A stretch of DNA of 64,000 nt from Lachnospiraceae bacterium (lineage in GTDB: Bacteria; Bacillota; Clostridia; Lachnospirales; Lachnospiraceae), in assembly GCA_015057325.1 (NCBI GenBank), contig SVEQ01000002.1, positions 186,001-250,000 of the forward strand, in the 5' to 3' direction. How positions within the stretch are numbered: position 1 is the first letter of the stretch; every line of letters begins with the position of its first letter. This document shows, one piece after another, positions 27,206 through 36,344 of this stretch. The notes below the pieces were generated by a model. That model was given only the letters and a program-made list of their open reading frames with translations. It made no database searches and had not been told where the DNA came from. Both the position numbers and the translations under genes were made by a program.

Positions 27206-28363
27206 TCACGGCAGTTCCACAACAAACCGTATTGTCTCATTTTCACTCTCTGCAACAATGCTTCCGCCATGCGCTTCCACAAGTTGCTTAGCAATAGCAA
27301 GTCCAAGACCGGATCCGCCTGTTGTTGTACTCCTTGATGAATCAACACGATAGAACTGTTCAAATATTCTTTCGAGTTTTTCTGCAGGAATGGTCTTACC
27401 TTTATTCTCAATCACAAATCTTATAGTTTTATCTTCTGTATCTTTCTTGGCAAAACCAAGATTAACCTTAATATCCGTATCCTCATAACTGTAATGAATA
27501 GCATTACGGATAAGATTATCAATAACGCGCTCAATCTTATCAACATCAACATATGCCTCAATATCAGCATTTATCTCTTTGACAAAACTAAGCTTCTTAT
27601 CAACAAGTAACGGCTCGAATTCAAACAATATCTGTTCAAGCATTACAGAAAGATTAACATTTCCCTTCTCAAGTTCTATCTTATGGATATTGTATCTTGT
27701 TATCTCAAAAAGTTCATTGATGAGTTCCTCTAATCGAAGAGACTTGTTAACAGCCACATCTGTGTAGCGTGCTCGCATCTCTTTTGATATATCCGGCTCA
27801 TCCTTTAACAATGTAAGGTAGCCTATAACACTCGTTAGCGGTGTTTTTAAATCATGTGCAAGATATGTTACAAGATCATCTTTTCTTGTAGTCTCGGCAA
27901 GTAATTCAGCCTCTCTCTTCTGCTCTCTTAATTTAACTTCAGAAATCTTGGCAAAGACCTCACCATATTCGCTTGGAATATCTGCCGGAAGCGGTTCATC
28001 ATTTACGATAAACCTATCCATATATTCCGCAATCTGTGCAGCACTTTCCTGCATACTAGAGCGTTTTCTTTTCTCTAAAATAAATAAGAAAACTACGGTA
28101 CATATTGAGACTATAAATAAAATCACCTGCAGACAATAATACTTAATCGTCGACCAATCCACCGTGTGAACCAGCATAGTCTGACCATTTTCATCAAATC
28201 CTGTATATTCATAAGCCAATTCTCTATCAAGCCAATCAAGGAGCACACCATTTGATACTTCATCAACGAAACTGTATAGTCTATAGATTATCATAATAAA
28301 CAGCACAGGAATTACTATAAACTTTGCAATTTTCCATACACTCTTCCATATACTTTTTTTCAT
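27206..28363 (-). CDS. VanS-like sensor histidine kinase (385 aa)
   Basis: Two membrane segments (about residues 10-30 and 70-92) flank a short extracellular loop. A HisKA domain has the H-box YLAHDLKTPLTSVIGYL (phospho-accepting His). The HATPase domain has N-box DNLIRNAIHYS and G-boxes FEQFYRVDSSRSTTTGGSGLGLAIAKQL. The H-box and small sensor match VanS-type kinases. The ATG at 28363 is chosen because GAAAGG precedes it. It follows the response regulator by 29 bp and forms a two-gene operon. Confidence 0.88.
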   Translation of the reverse strand: MKKSIWKSVWKIAKFIVIPVLFIMIIYRLYSFVDEVSNGVLLDWLDRELAYEYTGFDENGQTMLVHTVDWSTIKYYCLQVILFIVSICTVVFLFILEKRKRSSMQESAAQIAEYMDRFIVNDEPLPADIPSEYGEVFAKISEVKLREQKREAELLAETTRKDDLVTYLAHDLKTPLTSVIGYLTLLKDEPDISKEMRARYTDVAVNKSLRLEELINELFEITRYNIHKIELEKGNVNLSVMLEQILFEFEPLLVDKKLSFVKEINADIEAYVDVDKIERVIDNLIRNAIHYSYEDTDIKVNLGFAKKDTEDKTIRFVIENKGKTIPAEKLERIFEQFYRVDSSRSTTTGGSGLGLAIAKQLVEAHGGSIVAESENETIRFVVELP

Positions 28364-28392
28364 GGCAATCCTTTCAAATACACTATACGTTA

Positions 28393-29088
28393 TCAGCCTT
28401 CGATTTTGTACCCAACGCCCCATACAGTCTTGACAAACTTTGGCTTTCTGGGTTCATCACCAAGCTTCTCACGAAGTCTGGCGATATGCGCCATTACAGT
28501 GTTGTTACTGTTAGAAAAATATTTCTCTTTCCAGACATTTTCAAAAAGTTCCTCTGACGAAACAACAATACCTTTTCGTTCGCAGAGATACCATAAAATA
28601 TCAAATTCAATCGGTGTAAGCGACAGTTCCTTGCCGTATAATTCACATTTATGTGTATCCTTGCACACATATAAACCGTTCTTGTCATACTCAGGAATAG
28701 TTTCAACTTCAGCCGTGTTGTACCTCTTATATCTTCGCAACTGAGTTTTAACTCTTGCCACCACTTCTAACGGATTAAACGGTTTAGTCATGTAATCATC
28801 GGCTCCCATTGACAAACCATTTATCTTATCCATATCTGAATTGCGGGCAGTAAGCATAATTACAGGGAAAAGATACTTCTCTCTTATCTGTCGGCAGAGT
28901 GTAAGTCCATCCGTATCCGGGAGCATTATGTCCAAAATCACAAGGCTCACATCTTCATTCTTAATATAATTAAATGCGTCACTTCCATTTTCCGCCTTCA
29001 AAACAAAATATCCCTCATTTGAAAGATAGACCTCTAACAAATCTGCTATATCCTTTTCATCCTCAACGACCAAAATCTTATCGTTCAT
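28393..29088 (-). CDS. OmpR/VanR family response regulator (231 aa)
   Basis: Receiver domain (1-115) with phospho-acceptor Asp in LVILDIMLPDTDG and switch Lys in GADDYMTKPF. C-terminal winged helix (about 135-230) with LSLTPIEFDILWYLCERKG and the terminal RLREKLGDEPRKPKFVKTVWGVGYKIEG. First gene of the operon with the VanS-like kinase. The downstream VanY-type gene is a reasonable target, but this is inference. Confidence 0.9.
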   Translation of the reverse strand: MNDKILVVEDEKDIADLLEVYLSNEGYFVLKAENGSDAFNYIKNEDVSLVILDIMLPDTDGLTLCRQIREKYLFPVIMLTARNSDMDKINGLSMGADDYMTKPFNPLEVVARVKTQLRRYKRYNTAEVETIPEYDKNGLYVCKDTHKCELYGKELSLTPIEFDILWYLCERKGIVVSSEELFENVWKEKYFSNSNNTVMAHIARLREKLGDEPRKPKFVKTVWGVGYKIEG

Positions 29089-29179
29089 TTATAATTGTTC
29101 CTCCGCCCTACTTACTATTATATCTTCACACAATATATAAATTCAAACCAATAATTCTTACAAATTCACACGGAACATA

Positions 29180-30121
29180 TTACTCCTCAAAAAGCGGTGT
29201 TGAGAAATATCTTTCTGCAGTATCCGGAAGCACAGTAACTACCGTCTTTCCCTCGCCCAGTTTTTCTGCTAGTTTAATAGCAGCTGCAACGTTAGTACCG
29301 CTTGATATTCCGCACATGATACCTTCCTCTCTGGCAAGTCTCTTTGCAGTATCTATTGCTTCTTCATCTGTAACAACATATATCTCATCATATATACTTT
29401 GGTTGAGAATGTCCGGAATAATTCCATCACCAATCCCCATCTGAATGTGGGTTCCGATTGTTCCACCTGCAAGTATGGCGGCATTTTCCGGCTCAACAGC
29501 CCAGATCTCAATATCAGGATACTGTGCTTTGAGTACTTCTCCAATTCCTGTTATTGTTCCACCTGTTCCTATTCCAGAACAAAAACCATGAATAGGCTTT
29601 GCAACCTGTGCCATTATTTCAAGTCCGGTATGCTTCTTGTGAGCCTTTGTATTATTCTCATTCTCAAACTGTTGCGGAACAAATACATTCGGATTCTTCT
29701 CTTTCATTTTGAGTGCTGACTTAAGACATTCCTCAATACAAGCACCTATATCTCCTGCATCATGAATAAGACGAACCTCTGCACCATAATGACGCACCAA
29801 TTTTCTTCTTTCTTCACTAACAGAATCCGGCATTATTATAATTGTACGGTATCCTCTGACAGCACCTACGAGTGCAAGTCCAATTCCCTGATTACCGCTC
29901 GTCGGCTCAACAATAATTGTATCCTTGTTAATAAGACCCTCTTTCTCTGCCTGACGTATCATATTATAGGCAGTTCTAGTCTTAATTGAACCGCCGACAT
30001 TAAGACCCTCCATTTTTACAAGCACTTCAGCACTTCCGGGCTTTGGAAGTTTGTTAAGTCTTATTACCGGTGTCTGACCTATTGCTTCCAAAATATTATT
30101 GCGAATCATATTCTCAGCCAT
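29180..30121 (-). CDS. Cysteine synthase family PLP enzyme (313 aa)
   Basis: Fold-type II PLP enzyme of the O-acetylserine sulfhydrylase group. The PLP lysine lies in GGSIKTRTA, where most CysK have KDR instead of KTR. The phosphate/substrate loop reads PTSGNQG, against TSGNTG in classic CysK. The glycine-rich GTGGTITGIGE is normal. The two substitutions mark a Clostridial subgroup and leave the exact sulfur or amine donor open. Its start overlaps the end of an aminotransferase gene (TAATATG), so the two are coupled and may catalyse successive steps. Confidence 0.82.
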   Translation of the reverse strand: MAENMIRNNILEAIGQTPVIRLNKLPKPGSAEVLVKMEGLNVGGSIKTRTAYNMIRQAEKEGLINKDTIIVEPTSGNQGIGLALVGAVRGYRTIIIMPDSVSEERRKLVRHYGAEVRLIHDAGDIGACIEECLKSALKMKEKNPNVFVPQQFENENNTKAHKKHTGLEIMAQVAKPIHGFCSGIGTGGTITGIGEVLKAQYPDIEIWAVEPENAAILAGGTIGTHIQMGIGDGIIPDILNQSIYDEIYVVTDEEAIDTAKRLAREEGIMCGISSGTNVAAAIKLAEKLGEGKTVVTVLPDTAERYFSTPLFEE

Positions 30122-30122
30122 A

Positions 30123-31334
30123 TTACATTACCTCTTCAACACTCTTCTTAAGTATTGCAACTGCTTTATCACAATCTTCTTTAGTTATAATAAGTGGTGG
30201 AACCATACGTATGATACGGTTAGATGTTGCTGTAACCAAAAGCTTATTCTCCATAGCCTTAACCTTAACTGCAACGGCATCAACGTCTTCAAACTCAACG
30301 CCCACCAAAAGTCCGAGTCCGCGAACTTCTTTTACATGAGGAAGTGTTTTTAACTGTTCCTTGAAATACTCACCCATTTCTTTGGCATTCTCACCACAAT
30401 TTGCTTCTATCATTCCTGTTATGGCAGCATATCCTGCAGCACAACAAACAGGGTTACCTGAGAAGGTACAACCATGAGAACCCGGATTAAGTGTCTTTGC
30501 ACATTTTTCTGTAAGCACTACACCACCAAGTGGAAGTCCGCCGCCAAGTGCCTTTGCCATAGAAAATGCATCCGGTTTAACACCATAATGCATCCATGCC
30601 ATAGCCTCACCACAACGATACCAACCTGTCTGAACCTCATCAAACAAAAGCAATATTCCCTTCTCATCACAAAGATCACGAAGTCCCTGCAAGAACTCCT
30701 TAGTTGCAGGATATACACCACCTTCACCCTGACAAGGCTCAACCATTATTGCACATGTATTCTCTGTCACTGCTTCCTTGAAGCTTTCGATATTATTGTA
30801 TTCCGCATACTTAAATCCCGGAAGATTTGGAATAAATCCCTTCTGAATTGCTGTCTCCGGCTGTCCTGTAGCAGTAAGTGCCGCAAATGTACGTCCATGG
30901 AAACTCTTCTTAGCTGTAACTATCTCATAACGATTAGGTCCGTAATTCTCAACACCGTATTTACGAGCCATTTTTATCATTGCCTCGTTAGACTCACTTC
31001 CTGAGTTCTGGAAAAATACACGGTCAAATCCTGTTGTCTCGCAAATAAGCTTAGCAAGCATTGCCTGTGGTACATTATACGGGTAGAGGCTCACATGCAT
31101 TACCTGCTCAACCTGTTCTTTTACCGCATCAACAATCTTAGCATTACAGTTACCAAGCGAATTAACCGCAATACCTGCATAGAAATCAAGATACTCATCC
31201 CCATTGGTATCCTTCACGTAACAACCATCTGCCTCTTCAATTACAATCGGAAAATGATATCCGATATCAAGCAGATACTTATCAGAAATCTCAATTATAT
31301 CTTCCTTACTTAATCCAAAATCCTTACTCTTCAT
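30123..31334 (-). CDS. Class III (ArgD/GabT-like) PLP aminotransferase (403 aa)
   Basis: Class III aminotransferase: LDFYAGIAVNSLG near the N-terminus, NSGSESNEAMIKMAR for cofactor binding, FDEVQTGWYRCGEAMAW, and the PLP lysine in FSMAKALGGGLPLGG. Closest to acetylornithine/4-aminobutyrate aminotransferases, but no arginine synthesis genes are adjacent. It is immediately followed by the cysteine synthase-like gene in the same operon, which argues for a role other than plain ArgD. Confidence 0.82.
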   Translation of the reverse strand: MKSKDFGLSKEDIIEISDKYLLDIGYHFPIVIEEADGCYVKDTNGDEYLDFYAGIAVNSLGNCNAKIVDAVKEQVEQVMHVSLYPYNVPQAMLAKLICETTGFDRVFFQNSGSESNEAMIKMARKYGVENYGPNRYEIVTAKKSFHGRTFAALTATGQPETAIQKGFIPNLPGFKYAEYNNIESFKEAVTENTCAIMVEPCQGEGGVYPATKEFLQGLRDLCDEKGILLLFDEVQTGWYRCGEAMAWMHYGVKPDAFSMAKALGGGLPLGGVVLTEKCAKTLNPGSHGCTFSGNPVCCAAGYAAITGMIEANCGENAKEMGEYFKEQLKTLPHVKEVRGLGLLVGVEFEDVDAVAVKVKAMENKLLVTATSNRIIRMVPPLIITKEDCDKAVAILKKSVEEVM

Positions 31335-31352
31335 AACTCATTCATCCTTTCT

Positions 31353-32231
31353 TTATTTCAATATCTCTACTTCTACTCTGTTATATGGAATCTCAATTCC
31401 GTTCTCATCAAATACAGCCTTAACATTCTCCCTAAGTGCCCACAAAGCAGCCCAGTAATCAGATGTCGAGGCCCACGCCCTTATCGCAATCGTCATTCCG
31501 CTGTCATCAAAGCTCGATATAAATATATCTTTAGGTTCTCCATCAAGAATCCTGTCATCTTGCGAAAGAACGTCATTTACAAGTTCCTTTAATTTCTTAA
31601 GATCCGTATTATAAACGACCGGAATTGTAATTTCCAATTTCCTTTTTGGCTCGTTGGTAACATTTATAAGACTGCTGTTAGTAAGTATTCCGTTAGGAAT
31701 AACCACAAGCTTGTTATCATGTGTAAGCAATCTCGTATAGAAAATGTCAATCGATACAACACTACCCTCGTTGTGCCCGTTATTCTCAACTATGTAATCG
31801 CCGACCTTAAAGGGTTTTAACAAAAGGATAAGGACACCACCGGCAAGATTAGAAAGTGCACCCTGAAGTGCAAGACCAACTGCCATTGACGCTGTGGTAA
31901 GTATTGCCACAAAGCTTGTAACCTCAAAGCCTACAATAGTTGCTGCCGTAATAAATACAAGTATATAACATATTACCCTGATTATCGAGAGCAAAAAGCC
32001 GGCAACAGAATTATCAATCTTTGACCTTTCAAACCCGCGCCTTGCAAGCTTGACAAACCAGCCTGTTATCTTAATTCCTATAAATATGAATATAAATGCT
32101 GCAATAACGCTTCCCGACTTATCTATAAGCCACTTAATCACTTCGTCCAGCGTTTCTTTAACCAAGTCAACGGACTGTTCAACATTAGCCGCCGCTTCTT
32201 CAACAGACAAAGTTGCTGTTTCCAATACCAT
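31353..32231 (-). CDS. MscS-type small-conductance mechanosensitive channel (292 aa)
   Basis: Three membrane segments (about residues 38-58, 78-98 and 103-125), the last with the Gly/Ala-rich pore pattern SMAVGLALQGALSNLAGGVLILLLKPFKVGDYI diagnostic of MscS. A cytoplasmic beta domain follows. Protects cells from hypo-osmotic shock. N-terminal helix residues 1-35 are charged. AAAGGG site upstream; monocistronic or read from its own promoter. Confidence 0.92.
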   Translation of the reverse strand: MVLETATLSVEEAAANVEQSVDLVKETLDEVIKWLIDKSGSVIAAFIFIFIGIKITGWFVKLARRGFERSKIDNSVAGFLLSIIRVICYILVFITAATIVGFEVTSFVAILTTASMAVGLALQGALSNLAGGVLILLLKPFKVGDYIVENNGHNEGSVVSIDIFYTRLLTHDNKLVVIPNGILTNSSLINVTNEPKRKLEITIPVVYNTDLKKLKELVNDVLSQDDRILDGEPKDIFISSFDDSGMTIAIRAWASTSDYWAALWALRENVKAVFDENGIEIPYNRVEVEILK

Positions 32232-32320
32232 AAACTCACCCTTTCAATCTAAACGTAGTTAATAATTATCCATTATACTATCTGACAGCAAAAATACAAC
32301 GTTTTTATCTTATAAAATAC

Positions 32321-32352
32321 AAAAAAGCTGTTACCTATTACAAGTAACAGCT
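32321..32352 (-). terminator. Terminator after the GlgB-like gene
   Basis: Nine-bp stem AGCTGTTAC / GTAACAGCT then six T on the minus strand; 15 bp past the stop codon. Confidence 0.82.
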
Positions 32353-32366
32353 CTTATAATACATGT

Positions 32367-34793
32367 TTATTTTGAAGAATCCGCTTTCTTAACTGCCGTT
32401 TTTTTTGCAACAGTTTTCTTAGCCACGGTCTTCTTTTCAGATGTCTTCTTAGCTATCGTTTTCTTGGCTGAAGTCTTAGCAGCAGTCTTCTTAGTAGTTG
32501 TTTTCTTGGTCGTAGTCTTCTTAGCTGCAACCTTCTTCTCAACCTTAGGCTCTTCATAAGGAACCGCTTCCTCATCTGTAAGCTTGAAAATGCTCATAGA
32601 TAAAGGTGCAAGGTTAATCACAATCGAATTCCTTCTGCCGTCACACGTAGAACGTCTGCTTGCTCTTACATGCGGATTAACGCTTCCGTCTCCACCAAAC
32701 TTTGTAAGTTCGCTTGAAAAGATTTCCTTGTAATTACCTACATGTGGAACTCCCACCTTGTAATCCTCATGCGTAACAGGTGTAAAATTACAAATAATAA
32801 GAAGAGTATCTTCTTTCTTACCTGTCTTTCTAAGGAATGAAACCACGCTGTCATTGGCAGCTGAATCATTAATCCACTCAAAACCTTCTGTATTGTTACC
32901 TAGCGCATATAACGCCGGCTCACTCTTATAGAAATGATTAAGTGCTTTCACATAACCGCGAAGTATTGTGTGAGCATCAAAATCAAGAAGATCCCATTCA
33001 AGTTCTCCGGTCTCTGAAAACTCTTTAAACTGTGCAAACTCCTGTCCCATGGCAAGCAATTTCTTGCCCGGATGAGTCATCATGCAACCGTACAACAAAC
33101 GAAGATTAGAGAATTTCTCCTCATATCCACCCGGCATCTTATCAACTATTGAGCCCTTACCGTCTATTACTTCATTATGCGAAAACTCCAATATGTAATT
33201 CTCATCATAAGCTGTTCCCAAACTGTCAACAAGCTTCTTATGCTCATATCTTCTGTATAACGGATCAAGCGACATATACGACAACAACGTTCTCATCCAC
33301 GATGTGTTCCACTGATAATCAAAGCCCATTCCGCCTTCATCAACATCATTGGTAAGCATTGGCCAGCCTGACTCTTCCTCAACAATCATCATGCAGTATG
33401 GGAAGCGCTCATTTATTATCGTATTCAAATCCTTCAAAAATGCTATAGCATCAAGGTTCTCATTACCGCCATACTGATTAGGAATCCAGTTACCGTAACT
33501 TCTTCCGTAGTCAAGATATAACATTGATGCAACACTATCAATTCTTAATCCGTCTAAATGATACTTAGACACCCAGTAGAGTGCATTGCATATAAGGTAA
33601 TTTCTTACTTCCTTACGTCCGTAATCAAATATATATGTACCCCATCTCGGATTCTCGCTTCTTCTGGAATCTTCCGGCTCATAGAGAGGTTGTCCGTCAA
33701 ATCTTGCAAGTCCGCTCTCATTCATAGGGAACTGACTTGGAACCCAGTCACAAATAACACCGATGCCCTTACTATGCATGTAATCAACAAAGTACATGAA
33801 ATCTGTCGGAGTACCGTATCGTGAAGTGGGTGCATAAAAACTTGATGTCTGATATCCAAAGCTGCTGTCATTCTCATGCTCCATAACCGGCATAAGCTCT
33901 ACATGAGTATAACCCATGTCTGCTACGTACTTTGCCAATTCCTTGGCAATCTCTCTATAAGTGAAGAACTCTCTACCGTCCTTAGGTCTCTTAAATGATC
34001 CCAAATGAACTTCATAAATGTTCATTGGAAGTTCCTGCTTAGCAACCTTCTTATCCTGAGAAATCTCAGATGACAACGCATTCATATATTGTGCATCTTT
34101 CCACTCATAAGAAAGATCTGCAACCATTGAAGCATTACCCGGACGAAGTTCGCAGGCATTGCCATATGGATCCGGCTTCATGAAAATGTTGCCGTTGGAA
34201 TTAAGTATTTCATACTTATAGATTTCACCGGTCTTAAGGCCCGGAATAAAGAGTTCAAACAAACCTGAATACTCAATTCTTCTCATAGTGTGAACTCTTC
34301 CGTCCCACTTGTTAAAGTTACCGACTACAGAAACGCGCGTAGCTCTTGGCGCCCACACTGCAAACAAAACTCCCTGCACACCATCAAGCATACATGGGTG
34401 TGCGCCAAGCTTCTCATATATTTCATAATGAACACCATCATTAAACCTGCTTATATCAATAGGATCAATAACCGGCTCAAATGAGTACGGATCAATGAAA
34501 TCATATTTCTTTCCGTCAGGATATGTAACCTTAAACGAATATACGAAACACTTTTCATCCGGAATTTTAATTGTAAAGAAACCGGGTATTCTGTCACTTA
34601 CAAGCTCAAACTTTTGTTTTGAGTTGTTCTTAACCGCAACAACCTTATCAGCTCCGGGATAGTATGCATTAATATAGACTCCATCAGTTGTCTCATGCAT
34701 TCCCAAAATATGATGCGGATTGTCATGTCGGCCTGCAACAAGTGCATCTACCTCAGCCCAGTTAATTGCAAATACAGCTCTTTTATCAGCCAT
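32367..34793 (-). CDS. glgB: GlgB-like 1,4-alpha-glucan branching enzyme homologue with altered active site and H1-like tail (808 aa)
   Basis: CBM48 region (about 130-220) and GH13 barrel. The nucleophile Asp is present in GLRIDSVASM (D419) and the acid/base Glu in VEEESGWP (about 473). However, the region I His of DWVPxHFP is Gln (Q354 in DWVPSQFP), and the region IV Asp of SHDEV is Asn (N540 in SHNEV). Both were checked at the codon level (CAG and AAT). These residues normally bind substrate and stabilise the transition state. Residues about 750-808 are a Lys/Thr/Ala tail of AKKT-type repeats resembling histone H1. The gene follows a P-loop kinase gene. It may be a poor enzyme, a glycogen-binding protein, or a lineage variant that remains active. 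Confidence 0.85.
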   Translation of the reverse strand: MADKRAVFAINWAEVDALVAGRHDNPHHILGMHETTDGVYINAYYPGADKVVAVKNNSKQKFELVSDRIPGFFTIKIPDEKCFVYSFKVTYPDGKKYDFIDPYSFEPVIDPIDISRFNDGVHYEIYEKLGAHPCMLDGVQGVLFAVWAPRATRVSVVGNFNKWDGRVHTMRRIEYSGLFELFIPGLKTGEIYKYEILNSNGNIFMKPDPYGNACELRPGNASMVADLSYEWKDAQYMNALSSEISQDKKVAKQELPMNIYEVHLGSFKRPKDGREFFTYREIAKELAKYVADMGYTHVELMPVMEHENDSSFGYQTSSFYAPTSRYGTPTDFMYFVDYMHSKGIGVICDWVPSQFPMNESGLARFDGQPLYEPEDSRRSENPRWGTYIFDYGRKEVRNYLICNALYWVSKYHLDGLRIDSVASMLYLDYGRSYGNWIPNQYGGNENLDAIAFLKDLNTIINERFPYCMMIVEEESGWPMLTNDVDEGGMGFDYQWNTSWMRTLLSYMSLDPLYRRYEHKKLVDSLGTAYDENYILEFSHNEVIDGKGSIVDKMPGGYEEKFSNLRLLYGCMMTHPGKKLLAMGQEFAQFKEFSETGELEWDLLDFDAHTILRGYVKALNHFYKSEPALYALGNNTEGFEWINDSAANDSVVSFLRKTGKKEDTLLIICNFTPVTHEDYKVGVPHVGNYKEIFSSELTKFGGDGSVNPHVRASRRSTCDGRRNSIVINLAPLSMSIFKLTDEEAVPYEEPKVEKKVAAKKTTTKKTTTKKTAAKTSAKKTIAKKTSEKKTVAKKTVAKKTAVKKADSSK

Positions 34794-34816
34794 TTTTATC
34801 TCCTAACGCTGTTTCC

Positions 34817-35386
34817 TTATTCACCACGTAATTGCTTAACAACTCTCTTGATAGACTCGTTATATTCCTCTTCAGAAGAGTTCTCAAAAACAATCAATTC
34901 TTTGATGTTGTCAGGTTGATTGAAATTACAACCTGCAATATATTCATCCCAATGCTCAAGCTTCCATGTGTCTCTGTCAGAGTTTCTCTTAATCATACGC
35001 TCCTTGCATACTTCAACTCTTGTGTTAACCCAGATTACAACAAGCTCTGCACCATGCTTTGCAAGTCTTGCTCTTAACGAATCAAGATACTCATCATCTC
35101 TTATCTCATCTGTAAACGGAGCATTAATAAGAACTGTATCATTATAATCCAATGCTTCCATTGCCAAATCTAAGACACAATAATATTCGTAGTCACGGAT
35201 TTCTCTCTGGAAGAAATCAGAGGAACGGTTGTACTCCTCACCTGCAACCTTGAAAATCTGCTTTGATAATACAATAAGTGTATCCTTATCAAGATAAACG
35301 CAGTTAGTCAAAGCCTTAGCAAGTTGCTTGGAAATAAATGTTTTTCCACATGCCGGTGGTGACGTAACCAATATTAAATGTTTCAT
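34817..35386 (-). CDS. P-loop kinase-like ATPase of unknown substrate (189 aa)
   Basis: Walker A SPPACGKT (residues 9-16) near the N-terminus, then an acidic lid-like region and a C-terminal helix; overall an AAA_33/zeta-like small-molecule kinase fold. VIWVNTRVEVCKERMIKRN resembles the LID segment of nucleoside or sugar kinases. No partner antitoxin is present, so a zeta-toxin role is unlikely. It is the first gene of an operon with the GlgB-like gene (23-bp gap) from a promoter at 35482-35510. Function not known. Confidence 0.7.
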   Translation of the reverse strand: MKHLILVTSPPACGKTFISKQLAKALTNCVYLDKDTLIVLSKQIFKVAGEEYNRSSDFFQREIRDYEYYCVLDLAMEALDYNDTVLINAPFTDEIRDDEYLDSLRARLAKHGAELVVIWVNTRVEVCKERMIKRNSDRDTWKLEHWDEYIAGCNFNQPDNIKELIVFENSSEEEYNESIKRVVKQLRGE

Positions 35387-35481
35387 AATTAATGTGCCTC
35401 CTTCTTTTATCTAACGCAATTTTAAACTTAAATTAATCATATTTATTGTACATTTTCTCGTTAAGTACAATACCGAACAGA

Positions 35482-35510
35482 ATTATAACACAAAATAGCA
35501 ATTATGACAA
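35482..35510 (-). promoter_or_regulatory. Promoter of the kinase-glgB operon
   Basis: Minus strand TTGTCA (35505-35510), 17-bp spacer, TATAAT (35482-35487), about 95 bp upstream of the kinase start. Confidence 0.65.
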
Positions 35511-35564
35511 CGAATTTCATATTAAATTTGTCATAAATAATACTGATTTTTTAAGGGATTTTAA

Positions 35565-36344
35565 CTATATATCAAGGTATGCTTTCATGTTTCTCAATGC
35601 ATTCTTCTCAAGCCTTGATACCTGTGCCTGCGAAATGGCAATCTCATCCGCCACCTCCGTCTGCGTTTTCCCCTCAAAAAACCTAAGTTTTATTATATTA
35701 TACTCCCTATCTGACAATCTTTTCATGGCTTCCTTTAGCGAAATATCCTCTACCCAGTTATCTTCCTTATTCTTTTTATCCTTAACCTGATCCATAAGAT
35801 ACAAGGCATCTCCGCCCTCCTGGTAAATCGGGTCATATAAAGAAACAGGTGTTGCGATTGCATCAAGGGCCATTACAACCATCTCTTTTTCCAAGTCGAT
35901 TTCTTTTGCAATCTCATCAATTGTCGGTTCTCTATCTTCTTCCTTAAGTATTTTCTCCTTCGCATAGATTGCCTTATACGCTATATCTCTTAACGACCTC
36001 GAAACTCGTATTGCATTATTGTCCCTTAAATATCTTCTGCACTCACCTATAATCATTGGTACCGCATAGGTTGAGAACTTAACATTTAAACTGCGGTCAA
36101 AATTATCAATCGCCTTCATCAAGCCAATACATCCCACCTGAAAAAGGTCATCAGCATTCTCACCTGCTGACGAGAAACGTCTTATTACCGACAAAACAAG
36201 TCTAAGATTACCCTCTATTAACTTTTGTCTGGCAGACGAATCTCCCTTTTCAATTTTCTCAAACAGTTCTTCTTTTTCCTCATTTGTAAGAAGGGGCAAT
36301 TTCGACGTATTAACGCCACATATCTCCACTTTTCCCGATGCCAT
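35565..36344 (-). CDS. sigG: Sporulation sigma factor SigG (259 aa)
   Basis: Forespore-specific late sigma factor. Sigma-70 region 2 has DDLFQVGCIGLMKAIDNFD and NVKFSTYAVPMIIGECRRYLRD, and region 4 has LKLRF-like IIKLRFFEGKTQTEVADEIAISQAQVSRLEKNAL. The N-terminal KVEICGVNTSKLPLL is a SigG hallmark that interacts with SpoIIAB/CsfB. GAGGAGG selects the ATG at 36344 and gives the usual length of 259-260. Adjacent to sigE and spoIIGA as in most spore-forming Clostridia. Confidence 0.95.
   Translation of the reverse strand: MASGKVEICGVNTSKLPLLTNEEKEELFEKIEKGDSSARQKLIEGNLRLVLSVIRRFSSAGENADDLFQVGCIGLMKAIDNFDRSLNVKFSTYAVPMIIGECRRYLRDNNAIRVSRSLRDIAYKAIYAKEKILKEEDREPTIDEIAKEIDLEKEMVVMALDAIATPVSLYDPIYQEGGDALYLMDQVKDKKNKEDNWVEDISLKEAMKRLSDREYNIIKLRFFEGKTQTEVADEIAISQAQVSRLEKNALRNMKAYLDI

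Noticed and set aside
26146-29088. Complete vancomycin-resistance cluster
   Set aside because: No D-Ala-D-Ser/D-Lac ligase, VanX/VanXY or VanT gene is present in the window.
34817-35386. Zeta-type toxin of a toxin-antitoxin pair
   Set aside because: No small antitoxin gene precedes it; the upstream gap holds only a promoter, and it is coupled to glgB instead.
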